A stretch of DNA of 40,151 nt from Flavobacteriaceae bacterium UBA7433. Lineage in GTDB: Bacteria > Bacteroidota > Bacteroidia > Flavobacteriales > Flavobacteriaceae. How positions within the stretch are numbered: the stretch's first letter is position 1; every line of letters starts with the position of its first letter. The DNA lies in assembly GCA_002477565.1 (NCBI GenBank), contig DLQL01000066.1, positions 5,575-45,725 of the forward strand, written 5' to 3'. The notes below the pieces were generated by a model. That model saw only the letters and a program-made list of their open reading frames with translations, was not told where the DNA came from and searched no databases. A program made the position numbers and the translations under genes. This document shows, piece by piece, positions 24,469 through 32,817 of the stretch.

Positions 24469-26127
24469 ATGGCACAAATAATTACAATGCCCCGTTTAAG
24501 TGATACGATGACAGAAGGTGTCGTAGCACAATGGTTGAAAAAAGTTGGTGACAAAATTGAAGAAGGAGACATTCTTGCCGAAATTGAAACTGACAAAGCC
24601 ACCATGGAATTTGAATCTTTCAACGAAGGGTTTTTATTGCACATCGGACTGCAAGAAGGCGAAACTGCTCCCGTAGATGCCTTGTTGGCGATCATCGGAG
24701 AAGAGGGCGAAGATTTTTCTGCCTTGTTGGCGGGTGATGCTGCGGCTCCTGTTGCAGAAGCAACAAGCCCTGAAGCAGCCAAAAAAGAAGAAACACCTGT
24801 CGCTGTGGCACCTGCTGCTGAAACGACAACCCTCCCTGAAAACATCACTGTGGTTACCATGCCGCGTTTGAGTGACACCATGACCGACGGCACCGTCGCT
24901 GCTTGGTTGAAAAAAGTGGGAGATGTTGTTGCTGAGGGAGACATTCTTGCCGAAATTGAAACTGACAAAGCCACCATGGAATTTGAATCTTTCAACGAGG
25001 GGACCTTGCTATACATCGGATTGCAAGAAGGAGAAACGGCTCCTGTAGATTCCTTGTTGGCCATCATCGGTGAAAGTGGTACCGATGTGACGGATGTCGT
25101 CAATTCATTTACGACGGAAACGGCAAGTCCTGCAGCAGCAGTAGAAACACCCAAAAAAGACACACCTACTCCAACTCCACCAACAGCAGCAGCAACTCCA
25201 TCAAAACCGGCTGCGAGTGCGCCAGCACCAAGCGCTGCCAAAAAAGTCAGTGCGATTCAGTCAGAAAACGGACGCATCATCGCTTCGCCGTTGGCCAAAG
25301 CATTGGCACAAGAAAAAGGCATCAATTTGGCGAAAATCGTTGGATCCGGAGAAGGAGGGCGCATCATAAAAACAGATGTTGAAAACTTTACAGACGTAAT
25401 TGTTGCCGATGCACCTGCTTTCACTGTAACAGCTCCTGTTGGAGAAGTGAGTCAGACAGAAGTAAAAAATTCACAAATGCGAAAGGCAATCGTTCGTGCT
25501 TTGGACAATTCCCAAACCACTGCTGTCAACTTTACCATTGGCATGGACATCAACATGGACAATGCCATGGCTTCTCGAAAAGAGATCAACGCCTTGCCAG
25601 ACACCAAAGTTTCATTCAATGACATGGTCGTAAAAGCCTGTGCAATGGCTTTGAAAAAACACCCACAAATCAATACAGAATGGACCGATGACAAAACGAT
25701 CTACAACAACCACATCAGTGTGGGTGTCGCGGTTGCCATCGAAGATGGATTGGTTGTTCCAGTCATACCTTTTACAGACAGCAAGAGCCTTACAGAAATT
25801 GGTGCAGAAGTAAAAGACAAAGCCATCAAAGCAAAAAACAAAAAACTATCGCCTGCAGAAATGTCAGGAAGCACGTTTACCGTTTCCAACTTAGGGATGT
25901 TTGGTGTGACAGAGTTTACCTCCATCATCAACCAACCCAACTCTGCCATTCTATCCGTAGGAGGTATCAATCAACAACCGATTGTCAAAGATGGTCAGAT
26001 TGTCGTAGGAAATATCATGAAAGTAACTCTCGCTTGTGACCACAGAACCATTGACGGTGCTGTAGGAGCTGCCTTCTTGAACACTTTGAAGCAATACATT
26101 GAAAATCCAGTCACTATGCTGGCTTAG
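24469..26127 (+). CDS. pdhC: Pyruvate dehydrogenase E2, dihydrolipoamide acetyltransferase with two lipoyl domains
   Basis: Core of the pyruvate dehydrogenase complex, moving the acetyl group from lipoate to CoA. The 552 residues contain lipoyl domain 1 (about 1-80, lipoyl Lys43 in ETDKATMEF), an Ala/Pro linker, lipoyl domain 2 (about 125-205, Lys167), a second flexible linker rich in Pro, Ala and Thr, a peripheral-subunit-binding domain (about 265-305, RIIASPLAKALAQEKGI and GSGEGGRI), and the catalytic domain ending with ACDHRTIDGA, with His525 in the DHRxxDG motif. The two lipoyl domains share 62 identical bases around the lysine. A strong terminator follows 20 bases after the stop. The long open frame on the opposite strand is only a shadow of the Ala-rich linkers. 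Confidence 0.96.
   Translation: MAQIITMPRLSDTMTEGVVAQWLKKVGDKIEEGDILAEIETDKATMEFESFNEGFLLHIGLQEGETAPVDALLAIIGEEGEDFSALLAGDAAAPVAEATSPEAAKKEETPVAVAPAAETTTLPENITVVTMPRLSDTMTDGTVAAWLKKVGDVVAEGDILAEIETDKATMEFESFNEGTLLYIGLQEGETAPVDSLLAIIGESGTDVTDVVNSFTTETASPAAAVETPKKDTPTPTPPTAAATPSKPAASAPAPSAAKKVSAIQSENGRIIASPLAKALAQEKGINLAKIVGSGEGGRIIKTDVENFTDVIVADAPAFTVTAPVGEVSQTEVKNSQMRKAIVRALDNSQTTAVNFTIGMDINMDNAMASRKEINALPDTKVSFNDMVVKACAMALKKHPQINTEWTDDKTIYNNHISVGVAVAIEDGLVVPVIPFTDSKSLTEIGAEVKDKAIKAKNKKLSPAEMSGSTFTVSNLGMFGVTEFTSIINQPNSAILSVGGINQQPIVKDGQIVVGNIMKVTLACDHRTIDGAVGAAFLNTLKQYIENPVTMLA
24565..24626 (+). repeat. Perfect 62-base direct repeat, copy 1 (lipoyl domain 1)
   Basis: Encodes the lipoyl-lysine hairpin GDILAEIETDKATMEFESFN. 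It is identical base for base to 24937-24998, an offset of 372 bases, whereas flanking codons in the two domains differ. Confidence 0.9.
24937..24998 (+). repeat. Perfect 62-base direct repeat, copy 2 (lipoyl domain 2)
   Basis: Second copy of the repeat at 24565-24626. Third codon positions are also identical, which suggests recent gene conversion between the two lipoyl domains. Confidence 0.9.
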
Positions 26128-26147
26128 ATTTTTTACTGATTTTTTTT

Positions 26148-26177
26148 AAAACCCTTTGTACAACAAAGGGTTTTTTT
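26148..26177 (+). terminator. Intrinsic terminator after pdhC
   Basis: AAAACCCTTTGT (26148-26159) and ACAAAGGGTTTT (26163-26174) form a perfect 12-bp stem around an ACA loop, followed by Ts to 26177. A T run also precedes it on the plus strand. Confidence 0.92.
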
Positions 26178-26232
26178 ATGCCTCCACAGGAACTTAATTC
26201 TGTGTTAATATGCACCACCAGAAATTGCTCCT

Positions 26233-26261
26233 TTGCAGAGAATCCGTATCTTGTACTTTTA
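26233..26261 (+). promoter_or_regulatory. Putative promoter of the TlpA-like gene
   Basis: TTG (26233-26235) lies 18 bases before TACTTTTA (26254-26261), close to the TTG-N19-TAnnTTTG pattern, ending 13 bases before the ATG at 26275. Confidence 0.45.
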
Positions 26262-26274
26262 AAAAAACAACCCA

Positions 26275-27279
26275 ATGAAAGCATTTCACCTCTTCCTACT
26301 CGCAATTGCCCTAACGGCATGTACCCATAAAAAAAAGGAGCACATCACCATAGTTGGAACCGTGAAAAACAGCAGCGAAAAAACCCTGATTGTCCAAAAC
26401 AATTCCTACCAAAAAGAAATTGAGATTCAAGAGGACGGCTCTTTTGAAGACACTTTGCATTTGAAAGCGTTGGAAGACACTAGTTCCTACAACGCTTCGT
26501 TTTATGCCATTCGCATTGGTGAGCAACAAACCCTTGCCTACCTTCTAAATGGGTTTGAACTGACCGTACACATCGATGGTGAGAATTTTGAATTTGGTGG
26601 AAAAGGCGCTCAAAACACCAATTACATCACAGAAAAAATCGCTTTGAACAACGAACAGATGCGTACGGTAGATTTGATGGCACTCAAGCCCGAGTCTTTT
26701 GAAAAAAGCTTGGTCGAAATAAAAGAAAAAAACCAAATGCTTCTCGACAAACACGCTGGCTTAGACGCCCCTTTTGCAAACGCAGAAGCCGCAAACAACG
26801 CAAAGCTTTACGACTACTTAGAAACACAATATGCCGCGTCCAAAAGCACTCAAAAAGGAGCCCTCTCCCCCTCTTTTTCCAATTACAAAAACCATGCGGG
26901 AGGCGTCAGCTCTTTGGAGGATTTCAAAGGCACATATGTCTATTTGGATATCTGGGCAACTTGGTGCGGACCTTGCATACAACAAATCCCTTATTTGAAC
27001 GAATTGGAAACGAAATACCACGGCAAAAACATCACTTTTGTAAGCATCTCCATCGACCAAATCAATGCAGAAAATAAATGGCGTCAAATGGTTCAGAACA
27101 AAAACATGACAGGAGTCCAACTGTTTGCCAATGGCGACCAGTCCTTTGCTCAAGCCTATCAAATCTCAGGAATTCCAAGGTTTATTTTGATCGATCCCGA
27201 AGGAAAAATTGTGGATGCATATGCTCCAAGACCCTCCGATCCTTTGCTGCAAGAAATGTTCAAAAGCTTGAAAATCTAA
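26275..27279 (+). CDS. TlpA-family thioredoxin-like lipoprotein
   Basis: Predicted membrane-anchored thiol-disulfide oxidoreductase of 334 residues. The signal peptide ends in a lipobox, LTAC, with Cys16 as the lipidated residue. An N-terminal domain (about 20-120, with DUF4369-like character: ITIVGTVKNSSEKTLIVQNN) precedes a coiled region and a C-terminal thioredoxin fold with the active site WCGPC (Cys232 and Cys235) and the cis-Pro loop SGIPRFILIDPEG. Such proteins in Bacteroidota work in the periplasm on disulfide reduction or cytochrome maturation; the precise partner is unknown. It begins 97 bases after the pdhC terminator with its own promoter and converges with the FtsX-type permease gene. 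Confidence 0.92.
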   Translation: MKAFHLFLLAIALTACTHKKKEHITIVGTVKNSSEKTLIVQNNSYQKEIEIQEDGSFEDTLHLKALEDTSSYNASFYAIRIGEQQTLAYLLNGFELTVHIDGENFEFGGKGAQNTNYITEKIALNNEQMRTVDLMALKPESFEKSLVEIKEKNQMLLDKHAGLDAPFANAEAANNAKLYDYLETQYAASKSTQKGALSPSFSNYKNHAGGVSSLEDFKGTYVYLDIWATWCGPCIQQIPYLNELETKYHGKNITFVSISIDQINAENKWRQMVQNKNMTGVQLFANGDQSFAQAYQISGIPRFILIDPEGKIVDAYAPRPSDPLLQEMFKSLKI

Positions 27280-27290
27280 AGCCACTCTTT

Positions 27291-28526
27291 TTACTCGAAT
27301 TTTACTGCTTTTGCAGGTCGAACCCTTGTGATGAAATAAGACGGCAACAAAAGCATCAACAAGCACAACAACAAGGTGCCGAGGTTTAAAAAGAATACAT
27401 GCCACAAGTTCAGGTATACAGGCGCTGTATCCACATAATAAGTATCTGGATTTAAACGGATGATTCCAAAATATTTCTGAAACAACAACAAGGAAATCCC
27501 AATCGCATTTCCAATCACAAGACCTCTTAGAATCAAATAAGAAGCATTGTACAAGAACAATTTTCGAATGCTCCAATTGGTACTCCCCAAGGTTTTAAGT
27601 ATGCCTATGGTCTGCGTACGTTCCAAAATCAGCACCAGCAAAGCAGTGATCATGTTGATGCCTGCCACCCAAATCATCAAACCGATGATGATGGCGATGT
27701 TGGTGTCAAACAAGCGCAACCAATCAAAAATATCCGGATACAAATCTGTGAGTGTATGACTGTTCAATACAGGGTCAATGCTGCTGTAAATCTGATCTCC
27801 AAGAATTTCAATCGCATCAAAATCTTCCAAAAAAACCTCAAACCCACCAACTTGATTTTCCTGCCACTTGTTGATTTTCTGAAGATGACGAATGTCTCCC
27901 AACACATAGGTTTCGTCGAAATCCTTAAAACCTGAATTGTAAATTCCCGCAACTTTAAAAATACGTCTGTTGGGCAATTTACCCGCTTGGTTTTTGACAA
28001 AATAGGTGTCAAATGCAGTCCCTAACTTCAAGTCCAATCGCTTGGAAAGAACAGACGAAATCAGCACCTCATTGCTCGTTGCGCCCTCCAATAAAGGAAG
28101 TGTTCCTGAGACGAGATATTCTTCAATTCCTGACCAATCGTAACCGGTATCCACTCCTTTAAAAACAACTCCTTCAAAATCGGTTTCCGTCCGAATAACT
28201 CCCGCCTTGCTGGCAAATACTTGCACGTGTTTTGCACCCGGCAATGCTGAAAAATCAGGGTAAAAATCTTGGGTTTTTGAAATTGGATTTTGAGTTGTCT
28301 CCAACGCATTGTTGTCAAAACTCACAATCTGAACATGTCCTTTAAAAACAGCTATTTTCTCTCGAATCTTATTTTGCAATCCCAAACCAGTGGCAAGGGT
28401 GACCAACATCATGACCATGCCCAAAGCAATTGCCGTGATGGCAATTTTTATTATTGGAGCGGATATGCTACTTTTATCTTTTTTAGCAGACCTAAACCTT
28501 CTGGCTATAAACAATTCGTAATTCAA
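27291..28526 (-). CDS. FtsX-type ABC transporter permease (LolC/E-like)
   Basis: Membrane component of an ABC transporter of the FtsX/MacB/LolE type, which usually drives lipoprotein release or efflux. The protein has one N-terminal membrane helix (IKIAITAIALGMVMMLVTLA), a large periplasmic domain, and three C-terminal helices with LVLILERTQTIGILKTLGS, the family's conserved cytoplasmic coupling segment. The open frame continues far upstream to 28757 with non-homologous sequence. I place the start at the TTG at 28526 (MNYELFIARRF, 411 residues), which matches the start of related flavobacterial permeases and lies 24 bases after a -7 box. No ATPase gene is adjacent. The next gene, in the opposite direction, begins four bases away. 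Confidence 0.85.
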   Translation of the reverse strand: MNYELFIARRFRSAKKDKSSISAPIIKIAITAIALGMVMMLVTLATGLGLQNKIREKIAVFKGHVQIVSFDNNALETTQNPISKTQDFYPDFSALPGAKHVQVFASKAGVIRTETDFEGVVFKGVDTGYDWSGIEEYLVSGTLPLLEGATSNEVLISSVLSKRLDLKLGTAFDTYFVKNQAGKLPNRRIFKVAGIYNSGFKDFDETYVLGDIRHLQKINKWQENQVGGFEVFLEDFDAIEILGDQIYSSIDPVLNSHTLTDLYPDIFDWLRLFDTNIAIIIGLMIWVAGINMITALLVLILERTQTIGILKTLGSTNWSIRKLFLYNASYLILRGLVIGNAIGISLLLFQKYFGIIRLNPDTYYVDTAPVYLNLWHVFFLNLGTLLLCLLMLLLPSYFITRVRPAKAVKFE

Positions 28527-28530
28527 TCTG

Positions 28531-29805
28531 ATGGAATCAATGTTGGAATTCAAAAATACACATAATAATTGGGTCGGTGGAATTTCTAAATTACTATTTG
28601 GAGTTTCCAAATGCTTCCTAAATTCCAAGGCACTCCTTTTCCTGTTGGTTTTTCTAAATGGCATTTGCATCGCACAGGAAAAACAACAGTTCTCCACAGT
28701 GCAACCGGTTGTGGGCGCCAACCAAATCCCCAAGTACCTCCCTCTACTCAAGCACAAGAAAATTGGAATTGTCGCGAATCAGACTTCCGTCCTATTTAAA
28801 AATTCGGAACACAGCTCCTACAAACATTTGATCGATTCTTTGCAAAAACTAAATATAACCATTGCCAAGGTTTTTACACCAGAACACGGATTTCGAGGAA
28901 GCTCAGATGCCTCCGAACACATAGAAGACTCAAAGGATTTAAAAACAGGGTTGCCTTTGGTTTCACTTTATGGAAAAAACAGGAAACCCACTGATGCTCA
29001 ATTGAAAAACGTAGAGCTTGTCCTTTTTGACATCCAAGATGTTGGAGTGCGCTTTTACACCTATCTCTCTACCTTGCACTATGTGATGGAAGCCTGTGCG
29101 GAAAACAACATCCCTGTCTTGGTCTTGGACAGACCCAATCCAAACGGCCATTATGTAGACGGTCCGATGATGCAGCCGGAACACAAAAGTTTTATTGGCA
29201 TGCATGCCGTTCCATTGGTCTATGGAATGACAATCGGAGAATACGCTCAAATGATCAATGGAGAGCGCTGGCTAAAAAATGGCCGCACCTGTGACTTGAC
29301 GGTCATTCCACTGCAAAAATACATACACCAAACGAGGTACCAACTTCCGATACGCCCCTCTCCCAACCTGCCCAATGCCACAGCCGTAAACTGCTATCCC
29401 AGCTTGGGTTTCTTTGAAGGAACACCTGTCAATGCAGGTAGAGGAACTGAATTTCAGTTCCAAAGATACGGAGCCCCTGATTTTCCAAAAGGAACTTTTT
29501 TCTACACACCACTCCCCAACTTCGGAAGCAAATATCCAAAACACCGCGGCCAACGTTGCTATGGTGTGGACCTGTCCTCGTCCCCAAGACTGTCTAAAAT
29601 CAACATCTCTTGGTTGGCAGACGCCTATCAAAAGTCTCCGAACAAAACCTTGTTTTTTGGCAAAACCTTTACAAAACACGTTGGAAATACAGAACTGCAA
29701 AAACAGTTGGAAGCCCAAAAATCCCCAAAAGAAATTGAAGCCTCTTGGCAAAAAGACTTAAAAGCCTTTCAAAAAATCCGTCAAAAATACCTCTTGTACG
29801 ATTAA
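28531..29805 (+). CDS. DUF1343 / NamZ-like exo-beta-N-acetylmuramidase
   Basis: A 424-residue exported protein of the DUF1343 family, whose characterised members (NamZ of Bacillus subtilis and Tannerella) remove terminal N-acetylmuramic acid from peptidoglycan fragments. Family blocks seen are KIGIVANQTSVLF, FTPEHGFRGSSDASEHI, LVLFDIQDVGVRFYTYLSTLHYVMEA, VLDRPNPNGHYVDGP, IGMHAVPLVYGMTIGEYAQMINGE, and NCYPSLGFFEGTPVNAGRGTEFQFQRYGAPDF. The signal peptide is LLFLLVFLNGICIAQ at about residues 35-49, so some 30 residues would precede it. That is unusual and means the true start may be downstream of the ATG at 28531, at a non-ATG codon. It overlaps the convergent unknown gene by four bases. Confidence 0.88.
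   Translation: MESMLEFKNTHNNWVGGISKLLFGVSKCFLNSKALLFLLVFLNGICIAQEKQQFSTVQPVVGANQIPKYLPLLKHKKIGIVANQTSVLFKNSEHSSYKHLIDSLQKLNITIAKVFTPEHGFRGSSDASEHIEDSKDLKTGLPLVSLYGKNRKPTDAQLKNVELVLFDIQDVGVRFYTYLSTLHYVMEACAENNIPVLVLDRPNPNGHYVDGPMMQPEHKSFIGMHAVPLVYGMTIGEYAQMINGERWLKNGRTCDLTVIPLQKYIHQTRYQLPIRPSPNLPNATAVNCYPSLGFFEGTPVNAGRGTEFQFQRYGAPDFPKGTFFYTPLPNFGSKYPKHRGQRCYGVDLSSSPRLSKINISWLADAYQKSPNKTLFFGKTFTKHVGNTELQKQLEAQKSPKEIEASWQKDLKAFQKIRQKYLLYD
28551..28558 (-). promoter_or_regulatory. Putative -7 element of the permease gene
   Basis: TATTTTTG on the minus strand, 24 bases before the TTG start at 28526. It lies inside the first codons of the divergent NamZ-like gene as annotated. Confidence 0.4.
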
Positions 29806-30188
29806 AACCGAGTCGAATTGCGTTGCTGACTGTACAAAACCACCCGTGTTGTCTGGAATTTAACACGTGCAATTTGAAAACGGGCATTGGGAAGTCCTTG
29901 GAACACCAATTTCAATTGATTTGGCTTTGGATGTGCTTGAAGAAAGGCAGCCATCTTGGAACATAAAAAAGCATCTTCCAATACAAAAGTATCCAAATTT
30001 GCTAAGTTTTCAACTACCGAATCCGCATCCAAACCCGAAAGTATTTTCAAAGAAAAAACCGCATTGTTATGGTCCATTGCAACCTCAAACGAGCGTGCAT
30101 AGATTTCCTTTTCAGCAAGGGTGTCGCCGTAAAAAACAGCAAAAAACTTGGTCGATCTCAATGTGACTTTTGGCATCGTTATTTGCAT
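29802..30188 (-). CDS. Hypothetical protein downstream of the YkgJ gene
   Basis: A 128-residue protein that I do not recognise. It has no signal peptide, membrane segment, cysteine cluster or known catalytic motif; the middle is mixed alpha/beta in appearance (FFAVFYGDTLAEKEIYARS, ANLDTFVLEDAFLCSKMAAFLQ). It starts at an ATG 30 bases after the stop of the YkgJ-like gene on the same strand, so the two are probably an operon, and it overlaps the NamZ-like stop by four bases. Competing frames on the plus strand here are not supported by composition. It may be a real conserved gene, but only its position supports that. Confidence 0.55.
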   Translation of the reverse strand: MQITMPKVTLRSTKFFAVFYGDTLAEKEIYARSFEVAMDHNNAVFSLKILSGLDADSVVENLANLDTFVLEDAFLCSKMAAFLQAHPKPNQLKLVFQGLPNARFQIARVKFQTTRVVLYSQQRNSTRF

Positions 30189-30218
30189 TTCGGATTCAAT
30201 GATGCAAGCTTCCGTGAT

Positions 30219-30734
30219 TTACAATGTTTTTTTTCCACCAAGCGGAAGTGTTTTTTTTAAGTTTTCTACAATTGCAAAAGCTGCAGGACAGATTTCTGTG
30301 TTTTTCAGGGTCAGTTCTGTAATTTGTATGAATTTTTTTCGATTGGTATGTGGGTATTCACTGCAGGCTTTTGGGCGCACGTCGTAAATCGAACAACTGT
30401 TGTCTTGTGTGTCCAAAAACGTACAGGGAACGGATTGCAACACATAGAAATCGTCTGAGTCACGTTCTAAAAACTGCGTCATAAAGTCCACTTCTTTCAT
30501 TCGAAAGTGTTTCGAAATGCGCTGGATGTCTTTTGGGGTAAAAATGGGACTGGACGTTTTGCAACAATTGGCACAGGTCAAACAGTCTGTTTTGGCAAAT
30601 TCTTCCTCGTGCAAGGCTTGCATGGTCAAATCCAGGGTTTTGGGCGTACGTCTTTTGAGTCGTTGAAAGTATTTTCTCGATTCTTTTTCGACCTCTTTTG
30701 CGTCTTTAAGCAGTGTTTCTAAACGTTTTTCCAT
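30219..30734 (-). CDS. YkgJ-family cysteine-cluster protein
   Basis: A 171-residue protein of the YkgJ/Fe-S or zinc-binding cysteine cluster family. The metal-binding cysteines are CLTCANCC in the middle, then PCTFLDTQDNSCSIYDVRPKACSEYP. The role of this family is not established; members may bind an iron-sulfur cluster or zinc. The start is taken as the ATG at 30734 (MEKRLETLLKDAKEVEKESR); the open frame upstream to 30866 would run through a strong promoter. That promoter's -7 box ends four bases before the ATG. The gene is divergent from argS and followed by the unknown gene. Confidence 0.88.
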   Translation of the reverse strand: MEKRLETLLKDAKEVEKESRKYFQRLKRRTPKTLDLTMQALHEEEFAKTDCLTCANCCKTSSPIFTPKDIQRISKHFRMKEVDFMTQFLERDSDDFYVLQSVPCTFLDTQDNSCSIYDVRPKACSEYPHTNRKKFIQITELTLKNTEICPAAFAIVENLKKTLPLGGKKTL

Positions 30735-30738
30735 GGAG

Positions 30739-30766
30739 CAAAGATAGGGGAATTTTGTTTGTCCAA
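30739..30766 (-). promoter_or_regulatory. Promoter of the YkgJ gene, leaderless type
   Basis: On the minus strand TTG-N17-TATCTTTG, followed by CTCC and then the ATG at 30734. The -7 box to start codon spacing is four bases. Confidence 0.6.
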
Positions 30767-30850
30767 TGCGGTGAAATGACATTCGCAACCCTAGGAAGAA
30801 TCGAGTCAAACAAACCGGCACCTCTTTTTTCCGCTTTTTTAAAAGTAAAA

Positions 30851-30881
30851 TTGTACACCGGCCCATTTATTCCTAAATTTG
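30851..30881 (+). promoter_or_regulatory. Promoter of argS
   Basis: TTG (30851-30853), 20 bases, then TAAATTTG (30874-30881), a full -33/-7 pattern ending 20 bases before the argS ATG. Confidence 0.65.
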
Positions 30882-30901
30882 CCGGAATAACTCGCGTTCC
30901 T

Positions 30902-32677
30902 ATGCACATTCAAAACATCCTTTCTACGGCTGTCAAACAAGCCGCTTCAACCCTTTTCGAAAAAGAAATCGAAACGGTAGAATTTCAAGCCACCAAAAAA
31001 GAGTTTGACGGCGACATCACCATCGTGGTGTTTGCTTTGTTGAAAGTTTTGAGAGGCAATCCCGAAGCCATCGGCACCCAAATCGGGAACTACCTTGTGG
31101 AGGCAGTTGCAGAAGTTGAAAGCTTCAACGTGGTGAAAGGTTTTTTAAACCTCAGCATTGCAGACCGTTATTACACAGAAAGCTTTGCTGCTCTTTTCAA
31201 CACAGCTGACTACGGAATCTGTAGTCCCATAGTCGCGGAACAGGCAGTGATGGTGGAATACTCGTCTCCCAACACCAACAAACCGTTGCATTTGGGACAT
31301 GTCCGAAACAATTTGCTGGGTTTTTCCGTTTCCAAAATCCTGGAAGCATCCGGGAAAAAAGTCTACAAAACACAGATCATCAACGATCGAGGGATCCACA
31401 TCTGTAAGAGCATGCTTGCCTGGCAAAAATTTGGCCAAAACGAGACTCCTAAAAGCACGGGACTAAAAGGAGACAAACTCGTCGGAAATTACTACGTCGC
31501 CTTTGACAAAGCATACAAAGAAGAAATCAACAAGCTCGTTGCTGCAGGCACTTCAGAAGAAGAAGCAAAAAAACAAGCACCCATTTTGATGGAAGCACAA
31601 AAAATGTTGTTGCAGTGGGAAGCAGGCAAACCGGAAGTAGTAGCCTTGTGGAAAAAAATGAACCAGTGGGTTTACGACGGTTTTGACACGACCTACAAAG
31701 CCTTGGGGGTTAATTTTGACAAAAATTATTTTGAAAGCAATACCTACCTACTCGGAAAAGACGTGGTAAACAACGGTTTGAAGAAGGGTGTTTTTTACAA
31801 AAAAGACGACGGATCTGTATGGATTGACTTGACCGACGAGGGACTCGATGAAAAAATTGTCCTGCGTTCAGACGGAACGTCCGTATACATCACCCAAGAT
31901 TTGGGAACGGCCATCGAACGTTTTCGTGATTTTGACATTGATTCCCTGACTTATACTGTAGGAAACGAACAGGACTACCATTTCAAGGTGTTGTTTTTGA
32001 TTTTAAAAAAGCTTGGTTTTTCTTGGGCTGACAACATGCACCACCTCTCATACGGAATGGTGGATTTGCCTTCCGGAAAGATGAAGTCTCGAGAGGGAAC
32101 CGTCGTCGATGCAGACGAATTGATTGCAGAAATGGTGCAGACTGCAAAAGAGCTCTCTCAAGAACTCGGAAAACTGGAGGGGTATAACGACTCAGAAAAA
32201 GAAGCGCTCTACCAAACCATCGGATTGGGCGCATTGAAATATTACATCTTAAAAGTAGACCCCAAAAAGAGGATTCTGTTCGACCCCAAAGAATCGATTG
32301 ATTTCAATGGAAATACAGGGCCATTCATCCAATACACCTATGCGAGAATCCAATCCATCCTCAGAAAAGCCGACTTTGACATTGCCAAACCCATCGCTGA
32401 AATCACGCTGAGCAACAAAGAAAAAAACTTGATCAAGCAGCTGCAAATTTTTCCGGAAACAGTACAATTGGCGGCAAAAAACCAAAGTCCTGCCATCATC
32501 GCCAACTATACTTACGACTTGGTCAAAGATTACAATTCCTTTTACCAAAGCTCTTATATCTTGGGTTGTGAAGACGAAGGCTTGAAAATTTTCCGAACGC
32601 AACTGTCGAAAAAAGTGGGGGAAATTATCAAATCCGGATTCAATACATTGGGAATCCACGTACCTGAAAGAATGTAA
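30902..32677 (+). CDS. argS: Arginyl-tRNA synthetase
   Basis: Class I aminoacyl-tRNA synthetase charging tRNA-Arg. The 591-residue protein has an N-terminal Add-1-like domain, the signature VEYSSPNTNKPLHLGHVRNN with HLGH as the HIGH motif, and GKMKSREG in place of KMSKS, followed by the C-terminal anticodon-binding helices from about NGNTGPFIQYTYARIQSILRKA. The start at 30902 (MHIQNILSTAVKQAA) follows the promoter; the frame remains open upstream to 30713 but that stretch holds the promoters. Identification is secure. Confidence 0.97.
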   Translation: MHIQNILSTAVKQAASTLFEKEIETVEFQATKKEFDGDITIVVFALLKVLRGNPEAIGTQIGNYLVEAVAEVESFNVVKGFLNLSIADRYYTESFAALFNTADYGICSPIVAEQAVMVEYSSPNTNKPLHLGHVRNNLLGFSVSKILEASGKKVYKTQIINDRGIHICKSMLAWQKFGQNETPKSTGLKGDKLVGNYYVAFDKAYKEEINKLVAAGTSEEEAKKQAPILMEAQKMLLQWEAGKPEVVALWKKMNQWVYDGFDTTYKALGVNFDKNYFESNTYLLGKDVVNNGLKKGVFYKKDDGSVWIDLTDEGLDEKIVLRSDGTSVYITQDLGTAIERFRDFDIDSLTYTVGNEQDYHFKVLFLILKKLGFSWADNMHHLSYGMVDLPSGKMKSREGTVVDADELIAEMVQTAKELSQELGKLEGYNDSEKEALYQTIGLGALKYYILKVDPKKRILFDPKESIDFNGNTGPFIQYTYARIQSILRKADFDIAKPIAEITLSNKEKNLIKQLQIFPETVQLAAKNQSPAIIANYTYDLVKDYNSFYQSSYILGCEDEGLKIFRTQLSKKVGEIIKSGFNTLGIHVPERM

Positions 32678-32769
32678 GTCGCTTTGTTGCGAAAAAGATA
32701 AGAACTTTGGACTTGAGGCATCGAAATCGAAATTCTGCCAAAGCGCTTAAAAATTAAACAGAGTTTTGC

Positions 32770-32777
32770 TAAATTTG
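32770..32777 (+). promoter_or_regulatory. Putative -7 element of lpdA
   Basis: TAAATTTG matches TAnnTTTG and ends 40 bases before the lpdA ATG at 32818. No clear TTG at -33. Confidence 0.45.
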
Positions 32778-32817
32778 CAGCATTGTTTTGGACATTGAAA
32801 CATTAAAATTAAAACAC

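Noticed and set aside
24450..25241. 263-codon open frame antisense to pdhC
   Set aside because: It is the low-complexity (Ala/Gly/Ser/Val-rich) shadow of the Ala/Pro linkers and duplicated lipoyl domains of pdhC, which is certain on the other strand.
29867..30166. 99-codon plus-strand frame opposite the unknown gene
   Set aside because: It is rich in Lys, Pro and Gln with no fold-like pattern; the minus-strand frame has better composition and operon spacing.
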